Origin: Cryptomeria japonica
Lineage: Eukaryota > Streptophyta > Pinopsida > Cupressales > Cupressaceae
Assembly (NCBI RefSeq): GCF_030272615.1
Contig: NC_081414.1
Coordinates: 662,108,438 to 662,172,437 of the forward strand
DNA length: 64,000 nt
Direction: 5' to 3'
The position numbers were made by a program, and so were the translations under genes. Under the pieces are notes generated by a model that saw nothing but the letters and a program-made list of their open reading frames with translations, was not told the origin of the DNA and made no database searches. Shown piece by piece: positions 1 through 12,075 of this stretch. Position 1 is the first letter of the stretch; the number at the start of each line of letters is the position of its first letter.

Positions 1-9
1 GCACCAGTA

Positions 10-291
10 TTGATATCACCAGATTTTAGCAAACCATTTCTAATCTTTTCTTTTGCCTCTTGTCACATGGTAGCAGCAGCATTACTACAAAAGAACCAAA
101 ATGGGTGTGAGCAACCCATCGCATACTTTAGAAAATCATTAAGCCCATCTAAGACCAAATATGATATAAATGAGAAATGGGCATATTCCCTGGTAAGAGC
201 GGTAAAACACTTCAGAACATACCTAGTAGGGGTAGAGATCACAGCTTATGTTCCTAATGCAACAGTGAAGGATATTTTCAGACAAACATAA
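10..291 (+). pseudogene. Ty3/gypsy RNase H domain fragment
   Basis: The frame runs in from the left window edge (readable from position 1) and matches the end of reverse transcriptase and the RNase H-like domain of a Ty3/gypsy polyprotein: ALLQKNQNG, PIAYFRKSLSPSKTKY and the KHFRTYLVG segment. It stops at a TAA after DIFRQT. The same protein resumes in another frame near 310 (KWINQIQEFNIELKI), so a frameshift and a stop separate this piece from the next. The upstream reverse transcriptase lies outside the window. No function is expected from this copy. Confidence 0.85.
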
Positions 292-310
292 GTAACAAGA
301 AAAAAGGTGG

Positions 311-806
311 AAATGGATCAATCAAATCCAGGAGTTTAACATTGAGCTCAAGATCTCACAAGTCATTAAGGGTCAGGGATTAGCTAAACTCATGGCAGGA
401 GCATATTCTGAAGGATTTCGAATAAATGAAGTGGGGCTTGAGGAAGCCAGTATCGAGCACACAGTATGGTACACAGATGTTATGTATTATCTTAAACATA
501 TGAAGTGTCCAGACAATATGACTGATAATCAAAAGAGGACCTTGAAGTTGAAATCATTAAAGTATGTGATCATTAATGGTGACTTGTATTGGAAAAATAG
601 AGATGGAATATCACTACTGTGTTTGGATGAATGTCAGGCAAACAAAATCTTGCAAGAAATGCATGGTGGAGTGTGTGGTGGTCATTTTTTTGCCAAAACT
701 ATAGCTCACAAGATATAAAGGGCAGGGTATTATTGGCCACATGTGTTTAAAGATTCCTATGAGTATGTTATAAAGTGTGAAGCATGCCAAAGATTCTCAG
801 GAAAAT
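311..806 (+). pseudogene. Ty3/gypsy RNase H tail and integrase zinc-binding (H2C2) region
   Basis: This is the continuation of the same gypsy polyprotein in frame 2. From about 311 it reads through GQGLAKLM into the linker (LKSLKYVIINGDLYW) and then the integrase N-terminal zinc finger: histidines in EMHGGVCGGH and cysteines in KCEACQRF. A TAA at 716-718 interrupts the domain, but the frame continues with RAGYYWPHVFKDSYEYVIKC to about 805, where a second frameshift leads into the integrase core frame. The order RNase H, zinc finger, core is that of gypsy pol. Confidence 0.8.
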
Positions 807-1722
807 GAAATACCAAGGAGCACTCCCATCAAGACCAATGCAAGTTGAAGAACCATTTCAACAATGGGAATTGGATTTCATAGGGGAAATATGTGATAAA
901 TCTAGTGGAGGATACAAATGGATCTTGGTAGCCACTGACTATCTAACTAAATGGGTGGAAGCAATCCCTACCAAACAGGCTACTAGTAAAGTAGTGATCA
1001 AATTCTTGATGGAAAATATCATTGTCAAATTTGGTGTCCCTACAAGAATCATTACAAACAATGGTATGTGTTTTAGATCTAAAGAATTCAACACCTTTTG
1101 TGGAGAATATGGCATCAAGATATCTCATTTATCTCCCTATCATCCCCAAGGTAATGAACAAGCTAAGTCCAGTAATAAAAATATTCTCAAGATTATTAAG
1201 AGGATGTTAGGACAGAATAAGAAAGCATGGGATTCTAAATTGAGTCTGGCAATCTGGGCAGATAGGATAACAGTGAAGAAGCCTACAGGAAGATCTCCAT
1301 TTTTGTTAGTTTATGGCAAGAAAGTTAGACTTCCTCTGGATAACCTCTTACCTGTTCTCAAATTCATAGTACAGGAAGAGATTGATATCATTGATCCTAT
1401 GCAAGAAAGACTTGTGCAATTAATAGAGTTGGATGAAATCAGGACAGAGGCCCAGAGGCAAAATGTTAAGGCACATAATCAAATGAAAAGGTTATATGAC
1501 AAAAAGGCAACAAATAGGAAGTTTGATATAGGTGATTGGGTCCTGATGTGGGATGCCAGAAACCAGGACAAAGGTAGACATGGAAAGTTTGAGGCCCTTT
1601 GGCTTAGGCCATATATGATTATAGAGAAAGCAGGGGAGGATGCTTATTACATACAAAGTGCAACAGGAGACAATCAGGAATTGCCAGCACATGGACAGTT
1701 CCTGAAGAGATTTTTCTCTTAA
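784..1722 (+). pseudogene. Ty3/gypsy integrase core and C-terminal domain, catalytically dead
   Basis: This is an uninterrupted 312-codon frame covering the integrase catalytic core (ELDFIGEI, LVATDYLTKWVEAIP, SPYHPQG) and the C-terminal domain with a GPY/F-like module (GDWVLMW, then WLRPYMI). The family uses a D,D(35)E triad. The first Asp (ELDF) is present, the second reads TNNG where TDNG is usual, and the Glu position in the QA-x-SSNK motif is Lys. Two of three catalytic residues are therefore lost although the frame is open. This is the end of pol; the stop at 1722 is followed by non-coding sequence that I take to be the 3' LTR. Confidence 0.88.
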
Positions 1723-1980
1723 AATATTTTTCCATGTACAGTAGGTTAGAGTTCATTTTCCATTGTATATACCGCCAACCACCATTAGTAGGTCCCTATT
1801 CACCAGAGATTCTAGATTCTTGAAGGCATCCATAGCATACCTCCATCCCCAGTCAGAGCCACTGTTGAGCATTGAATTTAAATAAATAGAATTTTGTGGT
1901 TTCAATTGAAGCTACAGAAGTTTTATTGAGAAAAAAATGAAATCAAGCATGCCCTTAATAATTTTGATAGAAACTTTGGC
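1723..1980. other. Non-coding sequence after gypsy integrase
   Basis: No gene is seen. It holds the post-integrase leader of the gypsy element, with a purine run near 1930 (GAGAAAAAAATGAAA) that could be a polypurine tract. I could not fix an LTR boundary by a terminal TG or by a second copy, because only one end of the element is in the window. Confidence 0.4.
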
Positions 1981-2840
1981 ACTTCCATCGACATCATAAT
2001 CCTAAATATTATCGCTCAAACCAAGGCCATCGGATATACATGCTACTCCTTCACCGAAACACCCAGTCTAACCGAAATGACTCTATCGAAGAAGCCTACC
2101 ATTATCCTATTGATAAAGTGACTTATCGAACAATTCTTGGTCATGATGGACTTCCAAAAGGATTCATTGAAAACTAGTTCCATCGATATAAAGTACATCG
2201 AGGAAATCAAGAGTGGTCCCCGCCGATGAAATAAAGAGTTTCGATGAAACTACAAAATCGATGAGACATGTGAATAGCTCACCGAGGGAAGAAGTTTGGC
2301 TGAAAGAGTGATATCGAAAGAACCAATGGATATTTTATTGACAAAGCTATTTCGAGGAAAAGAGCGTATCGAAGAGGAACAAAGGATGTTGACCGAAGAT
2401 AGCTTTCTCATCAAAGGATAAAAGATTGATGAAACATGAGAAATTACCATCGATGACTTGTTATCGGCCAAACATAAAGAGTCGAAGGAGAGTATTTTTC
2501 TTTTACCAAAAGAGGAAATTTCATCAACGCTAGTACAAAGGCCGGATAATGAAGGACTGTTTCGATGGAATTCTAAAATCGATAAAACGGTGGAGGGACT
2601 TAGCGATAAAAGCATTTTCATTGAAAAGGAAGATTTCGATGAATTGATATAACATTATACCGACATAAACACTTATAGCGAGGCTTTGATGAAATAAAGA
2701 TATCAATGAGACCAATAGAAGTGTCGGCGATGATGTCAATTCCACCGAAATAAAGAATGATGTCGATGGAATTTGGTGTTTCGGGGAGACATAAGATAAA
2801 GCCATCGAGACATATGATTTCATCGAAGTACAGCACAGGT
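1980..2840. repeat. Dispersed array of a CGA-containing motif (YCGATGA-like)
   Basis: Over about 860 bp more than 25 short motifs of the form (A/T/C)TCGA(T/A)GAA recur every 20-35 bp, for example near 2178, 2223, 2240, 2260, 2312, 2333, 2370, 2448, 2558, 2577, 2633, 2763 and 2822. Spacers are unrelated. All retain a CpG or a one-step decay product (TTGA, CAA). There is no exact tandem period. It lies just downstream of the gypsy integrase and is probably inside that element's 3' LTR, which is an inference from position only. Confidence 0.5.
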
Positions 2841-3939
2841 GTAAGGTTGAATAAACTTCGGTGAAAAAATCAAAGCACTGCTAGACAAATGATTACCCGT
2901 TGCTGTGAAGAACAAAACAAATCTCAGTGAAGTCACATTACCATAAATTCAAACGAATATCTGTGTGACCGTTGCTTAACTGGAATTATTAACAGATGCT
3001 CAATGAATTAATGATGAAGGGACATGACTTCTCATAGAATAGGTGTTGCTCATTTATTTATATGAGCATATTTTGTAAAATGAAGCAATCATTAGGATAG
3101 GAGAGACTGGACAGATACTATAGCCTTTGGCATACTATTGTACCATTTTGAATTTTTAATAGAATCAATTGTTTTTCTTTTGTATATATGTTGTGGATTA
3201 TCTCATTTTCTGTAGGCAGTTGTTTGTGATATTATCTAAGAGAGATAAGGTTATTCATATTCTTATAGTGAAGTTTATGTTTCTATATTATAAATTTGGA
3301 TTAAAAAGATCTACTCATGGATTGTAATTGTTCCTTGTAGTTCTTCCTTGAATGGTCCCTTAAGGTTAGGGTTAAATTCATTCAAGCGGTTTATGATATA
3401 AACATTTAGCAGATCTCATAAGAAATAATAATTGACAGATTTACCAAAGGGGTAGGTTTAAAAATTGTCTCACAAATCATACATTAAGTCGTAAAGAAAT
3501 ATAAGACTTTGTAGCCCAAATAACAGGAAAGACACTGGTCATTTACAAATCACAATCTTTACCATATTCATTACCTTTACATTAAAGCAGTAGGAATAGT
3601 TGAGTAGGATATATAGAATCAATTAGCAATAGTGTATACATATAAATTTCAAGCACAAAGATCGAATAGCTTTCATAACATCAATCTTGAATTCATCTAA
3701 ACGTCACCCATCCTAGGAACCTATGCCATTCTGAGATAGGAGGAAGTTAGATTAAGATAAACAATCTACTATAAAAAGCACTAGTCATTGAAAGCCACTA
3801 GTGAATAGGTATACCCACCTAGGTCTTACAGAGCCTAAAGTGAGGGGGTTAGTAACCAAATCGGTTCAGTCTATAAGTTGGCCAAGTCAAATTGGAGGGT
3901 TTGATCATAGGAGTTGGCATTTCCTTGGAACCTATCTAA
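2841..3939. other. No gene seen
   Basis: Probable continuation of the gypsy 3' LTR to about 3430, then unassigned sequence. Only short open frames are present and none resembles a known protein. Confidence 0.4.
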
Positions 3940-4600
3940 TCTGTTGATTTGAGATCCAACACGTTCCAAACAATAAATCTAGTTTCATCTTTTCATCAAT
4001 ACATTCTATGGAAAAAATCATTTTACAAGGGTCTGATTCTTAACTTGCTTGGAAGTGTGGCTAGGATCTCGTCTTGCACCCCATTGGTCTCATTCCATCT
4101 TACAAACAACGTCTGCTTTTGTAGGCATTCCATGGACATTTTCAGGAGATTTGGAGGAAGGGCAATTAGTTTGTTCCCCGATTTTTTGGTATGTTGGGGA
4201 TTCAAATTCACTCCCCCATAACCCCTGTCAGCTTTGAACCACCCTCTGCCCGAAAACTTGCCCTTATGGTTTGGAAATTCCCTTCTATAGTCATCTTGAT
4301 GACCCCAAACTGTTCTAAATGAACCTTGCTTCTGATGTTGGGTTTCCTGCCTGCCAAATCTTCCCTAGGGACCGTTAGGGATTGCTTTTATCCACTCTTG
4401 ATGTGTGTCTTCTCGTCTAATGCCAATCGGAATTCTATTCACTCCCATGGCAACCCCTACATTCTGTGACTCACTCTTGAAGCCTACCCCAACGACGGTC
4501 ATACCATTATTTTGTTTCTTCCCAAACCCGAGCTCTGACTGTGAAAATTGTTGCAAGTTTTGCCCTCGCCATGGCCTCTGTTACAAAGGATCCCTTCGCA
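3940..4600 (-). pseudogene. Unidentified coding relic rich in Gly/Gln/Arg
   Basis: One minus-strand frame reads from about 4595 down to 4023 with a single TAG near 4364. The N-terminal half is rich in Gln, Gly and Arg (for example QQFSQSELGFGKKQNNG, GKFSGRGWF). It is followed by a segment ending TLFVRWNETNG, which is similar in style to the N-terminal protein of plant retroelements. I cannot name the family. The continuity over about 190 codons in an AT-rich neighbourhood argues for real ancestral coding sequence. Downstream of 4023 the frame decays. Confidence 0.4.
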
Positions 4601-4624
4601 CCATTTTTTTTGAAGTGGAACTCC

Positions 4625-4900
4625 CTTATTAATAATTCTTATTATTTAATTAATGTATATTTTTTGTCAATTAATTGAATAATTTATATTTAATTAAATT
4701 AACATCTTTCATGTTATTTTATCTCTTATAATTAAATAATATTAAATTATTTAATTATTCTTATATAATTGTATTAATTATTTAATTAGTTCAACTATTT
4801 CCCTCTACATTTCCACATTTATTAAATAATTTTATATTATTTAATATAATTACTAATTATCATTTTCTTCTAGATAATTAAATAAACCTATTTATTTATT
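4625..4900. repeat. AT-rich low-complexity block
   Basis: A long run of ATTTAAT / TTAATTA / ATTAAAT words with hardly any G or C. No gene. It may be replication slippage or TE debris. Confidence 0.7.
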
Positions 4901-5426
4901 TTGGTAAAAGGTCAAAGGCCTACACTTGTATTAATATTAAAATATTAAGAAAATATTACAATATACGAGGAGACAGAGCAATATTATCAAATTTATACAA
5001 TTATATCAGCTTTCATGCACTCATTTGTTGAGTATAATATCTCCTTTCAAGTTGCAGATATTTCTTAACCTGATTATGATATGGACATATACTATCTTTG
5101 AGATTTGACAATACAAAATACCATTACAGCTGATAGTTACACATCTGGCTATTAACAAAAACCAGGGGTCCATTATGTTGCCCCTTATGTACCAAATCGA
5201 GTCTCTTACAGGTTACAAAAGGAGACATCAATGTATATCTGGGTAAACTAAGACTATTTTATGCCATGAACAAACTACCCAAAGATAATAAAATTAATCT
5301 CCAAAACTTAATTTGTCGTAGAGAACCCACGAAGTCACTTGAAACCAAAGAAAAAAACAAGTAAGAAACATTCTATTTGTAATAATTTTAATCCGCCATG
5401 TCCATGTCCACTACAATATTAGAATC
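4901..5426. other. No gene seen
   Basis: Unassigned sequence between the AT-rich block and the next coding relic. No open frame of interest and no repeat termini. Confidence 0.5.
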
Positions 5427-6480
5427 TTGGCTTCCTCTTCTTCATTAGTGCCAAAGACAGCTTCAAGACCAAAGGCAAGCCCATTGCCCAAACCCATGTT
5501 CCTGACGATATCTCCTGCAAATGCATGGGCAAATACATCATTTGGTCTCCCCACCACTGGGACCAATGTCACCTTGAAGACCAAGAACATTGCTTTTCAC
5601 TCTCATTGCTTCCTTGGCTCCACCTACTCCATTGTTTGGGTGGCTATCCTATTTTACATGCAATTTTTGATTGTTCTGAGAGTTTTTCTCTTCCTCACCA
5701 TAGAGGATATTGTAAGGTCAGGCCGGAGGTTGGTTGTTGTGGATAGTGAGAAGAAACAAGGCTTCATACTTGTCAAAAACTCTATTACATAAGTGTTCTC
5801 CCAATTCCAATTTATGGGTTCATATAGCATCCAAGAGAAGCATGTCGTCCTTATAAATTAGAGGTTTCTTGAGAGCTATATATACAAACAGATGGCCAGA
5901 ATTTCTAGCCAAATATTTTCTATAAAATAACCAACCCACTAAAGCTTTACTTGAATGTAGGTTGTATCCTTAATAGAAAAGGCTAAGGTCTTTTGTGGGC
6001 AATACCTTAAGTAATTGGTGGCCAACTCAATCATAATAGGAAAGGATTGGGTAAGGACCATGGCATTAGAAACGAACACAGTAGCCACCTGGGTAGGATA
6101 TAGTAGGCGAGGATAAGCATCAAGCAGATTAACCCCAATTACAACTCTAATGGCATGCTCAACTCTATGGTATTGCAAGTAGAAAATATTGCTAAGCATT
6201 ACTTGTGAAAACTACCCTAATTTTAGAATTTCCACATTTGGAATTTGTAGGGCAATGTGCTTGTTGATGGGAGAGATGTCCATGTTGTAGAGACTCCAGA
6301 AAGAACTCAACATTTGAGGGAATAGGCACTGGCTTCAAAAAAATAGGAAAAACTCTTCAAGATAACGTGTTAGTAAATGGATAATTTGCCTCCCTAAATA
6401 TGCCCAAATGTTTTCCATGCCATTTGGATGTAGGGATGAAATAATGGTGCAATGATCATGGAGTACACAGGCTTAAGATG
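5427..6480 (-). pseudogene. Unidentified coding relic, about 300 codons
   Basis: Reading the minus strand from about 6480 to 5660 in one frame gives a long protein-like sequence broken by about six stops: NGMENIWAYLGRQIIHLL, then YNMDISPINKHIALQIPN, then the 86-codon open piece at 6199-5939 (RVVIGVNLLDAYPRLLYPTQ), then WVGYFIENIWLEILAICLYI and LELGEHLCNRVFDKYEALFL. The plus-strand open frame at 5427-5792 is the shadow of this. The composition (hydrophobic helices, no zinc knuckle, no DDE or YVDD) gives no family. It could be a retroelement gag-like protein or a decayed host gene. Confidence 0.4.
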
Positions 6481-7303
6481 AACCACTGTGAGAAGAGAAA
6501 CACACGCATAGGAAGCCAATGATATTGAAAGTTGGGGTTTGCATGGTAAAATTTGATGCTATGAGTGGGGTGGTAGTCGTCAAATTCAGGCACAACCTTT
6601 TCAAAGAATGAATGTTTATTGTATTCACCAACTCAAATCACAAGGGGGTAAAAAATGTTGCATGTTCGATCATGCGAAGTGGCCATAAATGGTTCCTAGT
6701 TTTAGGAAATGGGAGAATAGGTATTTCTATGCTATAAGTGCAATACATGATGTTGTATATGCATATTTCAATAGCAAGTTAGTGGTAAATATAGCTTTTG
6801 CCAAAAAGCATGCTTGAAGCCATGCTAGACGTCAGGTGTATAGAGACTCCTTCCTAGGTTTTCGAGAATATGCCACGATGAAAAAAGTAATTTCCAGCTA
6901 TTTCATATTCCATCTTATCCATATTCTCCTTGTTACCAAATATAGGAGTCCATGTGTGTGGTATTTCAAACAAAACATTCTCGTATGAATGCACAAATTG
7001 TTGACCCCTTTTTATATCAAATTGCCTGTAATGCATAAATATTTTGACCTCTTTTTAATATCAAATTTCTTGTTTTGAACATAGTCCTATGTTTTAGGAG
7101 TCAATTTCTAAGGATTTTACTTTGCTTGGTCTACCTCATAAACCTTAGGACATATGTATCCTCTTTAGCTTGAGTAAATAGTGCTACTAGTACTCCATCT
7201 TTTGAATTGATATTAGCTAACAGGTACTTGTCATCTTACTATTGATATGTTTATTTATCTTTGCAACCCAAGACAAATTGTTTTATTTTAAATTAGGACA
7301 TAA
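6481..7303. other. No gene seen
   Basis: Unassigned intergenic sequence with only short open frames on either strand. The left part may be the degraded N-terminus of the relic above. Confidence 0.4.
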
Positions 7304-7880
7304 CTAATATCTTTCTCTTTGTAAAATTTTACATGCTTTTGGAAAAAAATCAAAACCTAATTCTTCTAGCACCATTTTTGAATTATTAGGTTGAATACAA
7401 CCTTGATTTGCTAGCCAACCTACTAGCTTGTTTTCTTCTCTATAGGTGTGCATAATTTCAAAATATTCAAGGTGGTCTAGGATGTCCCAAATGTTATGGA
7501 GTATGTGTGAGATATTCATGTTGTTCCCCCTTCTTTGTTTACATGCATTGATAAGGAGCAATGAGTCTCCTTCAATAATGAGTTTCTTGATATCCATCTC
7601 CTTAGCCAATTTAATTCCTCTTACTAGTGAAAACACAACCACAACCTCTATATAATTTGTGTTTTGTAATTTCTTATAACACAACCACAACCTGATATGT
7701 CTAGATTACCATGAGAGTCTCCATCAAAATTTAGTTTATGCAAGTCCTTAAGTGGGAGAATCTAGGATATCTTATTGCAGTCATTTTTTTTATTCACTTG
7801 GTAAATATGACTACTTTTGTAAGAGACTTTTAGGTCTTCCTAATGTTTCAACAATCGATCATCCCAATCTGTAAAGGTCA
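7304..7880 (-). pseudogene. LINE-type RNase H domain (RVT_3) fragment
   Basis: The minus strand from 7745 begins KLNFDGDSHGNLDISG, the classic start of the RNase H domain at the C-terminus of plant non-LTR (LINE) ORF2 proteins. After a one-base frameshift near 7690 it continues in the 128-codon frame 7690-7304 with KLAKEMDIKKLIIEGDS, the HILHNIWDIL helix and the YREENKLVGWLANQGC end motif. The catalytic Asp in FDGD, the Glu before VVVVFS and the Asp in EGDS are all visible. Upstream, down to about 7880, a decayed linker is readable. The reverse transcriptase is missing, so this is a truncated copy. Confidence 0.75.
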
Positions 7881-8704
7881 ATACTATGTTTTTATTATTT
7901 TTGACATGTGTGTTAATTACTTTTATAATTGATTTTACAATATTGGAGATGATTGTTTGGGCTTCAAAAACTCATGTTTTGAAAATTCTTTTTTATGTTA
8001 TTTAACTATTTTCATACGTATTTATCAAATAATTATTGAAATTATTTATTAAAACTATCTATCCTCAAATATTTTCTACAATTTGAAAATGCAAACAAAT
8101 ATCTTTTTTTTTTTAATTCATTTTTTGAATCAATTACTTCGGCAACTTATCTTCTTTTCTCAATTTCAAAAATAGAAAATAAGGTGTGCATGTGTAAAAA
8201 TTAGAAACTTTCCATTTTTCTCCTTCGATTAAAATTGTTATTTTCAATCTCTCTTATCTTCATATCCTCTTATCCAGGATCTTAGTTATTCATCCTTGTT
8301 GGATTGATTTAAATCCTAGTCATTGATCAATCATGGATCCTCTATTTAAATCCATCTACTCATCTCCACTAATCACATCTTTGATATCTTCTATTCATTA
8401 TTATCCTTGATATTTGAATTCACTTTGTGTAGGCATGACAAATATCTAAGAGAATTTGAAGAAGATTAAGAAGTACAATGGAGGCTTTGTAGATTCACTA
8501 CAATATGGTTTATGGCTCCCATTTCATTTTTTGCATTTTGAATATATTTTCTTCATCGGTTGAATAGTGTTTTTGCATTGAATTTTGAGTTTGTGGTTCA
8601 TGATATGTTTCATTGAAATTATTTGTATTTTCTGTTCAATAAGACCATATGTGGGTAAGGTAGGATTTGGTATTAAAAGACACAAGAGTTTCAAACTCAA
8701 CGAT
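7881..8704. other. No gene seen, AT-rich
   Basis: AT-rich sequence with poly-T runs and no supported feature. It abuts the truncated LTR of element A. Confidence 0.5.
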
Positions 8705-9927
8705 ATAATGAAACAATGAAACATATTTGTAACTCACATACCATTTAACCAAAACATTAAACCACTTTACTAACATTAGTAATAGTTCATTTCATATCAC
8801 TTCCGGTCATCTAAACATATCTAAGTAGCTTTGTCAGTTAATCATATCAAAACATATCCACAAAATCAGTCACGACATGACACAATGATTTTTCACATGG
8901 AAACCCAAATGGGAAAAACCACGGTGGGGATGAATAACCACAAGTATTTTGAACTCTTCTGAAGTTCGCCCTGTTAGAAGCCAAACCTTATTAGAAGCTT
9001 ATACAATAATGTCTTGTAGAGAACAAATCCGTTTAGGGACCACCCAATTAAGGGATTGACTACAATACCCTATTAAAGGCAATACCTTGTTAGGAGTAAC
9101 CTTAGTAGAGGATTTCAAATCCAAGCTAATGGATCACCTGGTTAGAGGATTTAGACAACACCAAGCCTATTAAAGCTTACCCAGTTAGGGGATTTCACTG
9201 TTGTCATGGTTAGAGAACAATTGGATCTTTGTTGATCTGGTAATAGTACTAACTTGCTTAATTAGATCCTTTTATGCTCCTATCTGCCTTCAAAACATTC
9301 TACAGACACTCCTTCTAGTTTGGCAACAATCATACTCCACACTTAACCAAATTGCCAATACAATTACAAAATAACTCATCGACCTTATAAGCAAATACAA
9401 TAGGTCGGTAACACAGCACAAAACCTACAACTCTCATAGACATTACAAACATATCGGTTCAATTATGACCATTGGATTACATAGCAATCAACTACACATT
9501 GTTCTAGACAACTTGAACCGCTCCTAGATCACCGCACATCGAACCTTGTAACTCATCACACGGTTATCACTTCATGCTATGCATTTTCTCATTCCCAAGA
9601 TAAACAGTTATCTTCACACACCAAAACCACTTTGAAACTCATCACGTGCATCATGTATACGTGACATATTCATCTTCAATCACCATTCGATCTTAGATCA
9701 ACATAATTGATTCACCAAGATCCATCCGTTAGGGTTTGGTATATCAACTGGTTAAGGTTATTGGTTGATCACTCTGCTTCAAATACCAATATTAGTTTCC
9801 TTCACTTCTCTACTACTGGTTGCATTACTGCATCATTATCGGTTTCAATACAACTCCATTACCGATTAGTATTGACATCAATGACAAATCTATACTCCAT
9901 CAATGCAATCTTCGTGAAATGCCAACT
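8705..9927 (-). repeat. Element A 3' LTR (truncated at its PBS-like end)
   Basis: It aligns with the 5' LTR from 14621 onward and lacks the 188 bp corresponding to 14433-14620. It contains about 56 bp near 9830 that the other LTR lacks. It carries the conserved GGAAACCCA..TGGGAAAAACC block at 8899-8928 and a run of degenerate GTTAGAGGATTT-type repeats at 8965-9220. The inner end reads GCCAACT instead of the expected CA. Confidence 0.8.
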
Positions 9928-9928
9928 A

Positions 9929-10180
9929 TCTCCCCCTTTGGCATTGATGGAAATATAAATATCAATACCCTTTGATCGTGATGATTGAGAATAATGCACA
10001 TACACAAGTATAGGAATCCTAGTTTACATTTTTCATGTACTCTCCTTAACTATATCTCCATTTCTTCAGCTGGTAACTGGCTATCAATCATACAGTTCTT
10101 CTCCCCCTTTGATAGCAATATCAAAGTGAAGGTTAACCATACAGTTTCATGCTTCACTGATCTGCAACAAGTTTCTCCCC
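9929..10180 (-). promoter_or_regulatory. Polypurine tract and two extra PPT-like copies of element A
   Basis: On the minus strand, CAAAGGGGGAG lies directly inside the 3' LTR (9930-9940). Related tracts lie at 10101-10110 (AAAGGGGGAG) and 10175-10180. Serial PPT copies upstream of the 3' LTR are a recognised Sirevirus trait; use of the extra copies is inference. Confidence 0.7.
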
Positions 10181-10259
10181 TTGTGGAATAGCTCCACTCT
10201 ACACCAATCTGACTTCAATATCTTCAATAAGCTTTGGGACTGATGTCTTCCACCTCTGC

Positions 10260-11582
10260 TTAATTGACCTCATGTAGGGGTACAACCCCTAACTTACCTC
10301 TAAGATACTCAAAAGTAGCCTTAGGTAAAGGTGTATTAAAGATATCCGCTAGATGTTCCTTAGTAGATACATGCTCCGATGACACATCTTTACTTTGCAC
10401 TTTCTCTCTCAAGAAATGATACTTCGATTCAATATTCTTTGTCCTAGCATGAAACACCGGGTTCTTGTAAATGTTTATTGCACTGGTGTTATCACATAAA
10501 ATCCTTACCGGTTTTGAAATCTTCAACTTGAAACCTTCTAGAATGTTTTTCGTCCAGATTGCTTGGGTACAATTCATATAAGCTGCAACATATTCGGCTT
10601 TTGCAATTGATTGAGAGATAAAACTTTGTTTCTTGCTACTCCAAGACACTAGTCTTCCTCCAAGAAAGAATGCTCCTCTGGTTGTACTCTTCCTATCATC
10701 AATATTGCCTACCCAGTCTGCATCTGTATAGACTTTTAAATCAAAGTTACCTACATATGGATACCATAATCTATAATCAATTGTGCCTTTCAGATATCAA
10801 AAAAATATTTTAGTTGCTACCATGTGTGTATCCTTCGAGCTTTTCTGAAATCTGGCAACTAAACCTACGGCATGAGCAATGTCTAGTCTACTGTGGACAA
10901 CATAATGTAGTTTACCTATCATTGACCTATACTCCTTTTCATCCAGTGATGCAAAATCATCCTCCTTAGACAATTTACAACCTATAACCATTGCTTTTCC
11001 AACTTGTTTATAGCCTCCCATTCCAAAAGTCTTCAATACTTCTTTCACATATTTGGACTTTGAGATGAAAATACCTTCCTTCATCTATTGGATTTGCAGA
11101 CCTATAAAGAATTTTATGTCACCTACCAGTGACATCTCAAACTCATTCTCCATCTCATCAGCAAAATCATGGCACATGTCATCATTTCCTCCAAAAATGA
11201 TATCATCAACAAATACCTCACTTACTATTATCTTGTCTCCTTCTGACTTGAGATATATGTTACTATCTTCACTGGTTCTCTGAAAACCTATCTTCACCAA
11301 GCGAGAGTGCAATATTTCATACCATGCTCTGGGTACTTGCTTCAGTCCATATAATGCCTTATGTAATTTGCACACCATGTCCTTTTCTATAGTTAAAGCA
11401 TAACCATCTGGTTGTTCAATGTAGATTTCCTCTTCCAATATTCCATTTAGGAATGTTGACTTCACATCCATCTGATATACTTTGAATCCTATGTATGCTG
11501 CAAATCCAAGTAGAGTCCTTACTCTTTCCAATCTTGCAAGTGGTGCAAATATCACCATAGTCTTCACCTTCTTCGTGTGCAT
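10260..11582 (-). pseudogene. Element A reverse transcriptase and RNase H
   Basis: One minus-strand frame spans 11582-10260 with two stops: TAG at about 11085 between GLQIQ and MKEGIF, and TGA near 10795 in KIFF*YLKG where the family usually has Arg (CGA to TGA). Visible landmarks are the RT segment VYQMDVKSTFLNG, the polymerase box FVDD (copia YVDD), YTDADWVGN, the RNase H motif CDNTSAINI and the C-terminal HLADIFNTPLP. Strand synthesis and RNA removal would have been its roles. The N-terminal RT part is in another frame (11416-12039). Confidence 0.88.
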
Positions 11583-12075
11583 ATACTTTGCATACCAATC
11601 TGGCTTTATTTCTGACTACTACTTCATCTTCATTCAGTTTATTCCTGAATACCCATTTTGTTCCTATAACATTCTTGTTCTCTGGTCTGGGTACCAATGA
11701 CCATGTATTGTTCTTCTCTATCTGGTCAAGTTCTTCTTCCATTTCCTTGATCCAGTCTTCATCTGCAAATGCTTCTTTTGCAGTTTTAGGCTCAATGGTA
11801 GAAATTATACAAGAGTTCTCTCTAAGCCTTGTTCTAGTTAGCACACATGCATTCATGTCACCAATAATCTGATCGGGGCTATGATTGAGTCTAACATACC
11901 TTGGAATGACATGATCTTGATTTCCAGGTTCTTCTTCTTCTAAACTTTCTTTTTCTTTTGCTGGACCTCCCTGTTTCGGTTGAATTGGGGCTTCTGTGTT
12001 CTGTTCTCCAACTTCTGGCTTCACTGGTTCTGGTTCCAAAAATAGTGTGTAAGGTTCTTCTTCTTCCTTCTCCTT
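11530..12075 (-). pseudogene. Element A integrase-RT linker and N-terminal RT
   Basis: Frame 12039-11416 carries the acidic Pro/Glu-rich linker and the start of copia RT (NNTWSLVPRP, GTKWVFRNKLNEDE, KARLVCKVYAHEEG). It joins its neighbours only through one-base frameshifts, near 12075 (from integrase) and near 11560 (into the FAPLARLE frame). Confidence 0.8.

Noticed and set aside
5427-5792. Plus-strand 121-codon frame beginning MASSSSLVPK
   Set aside because: It overlaps a better-supported minus-strand relic that continues far beyond it; no domain or transcript signal.
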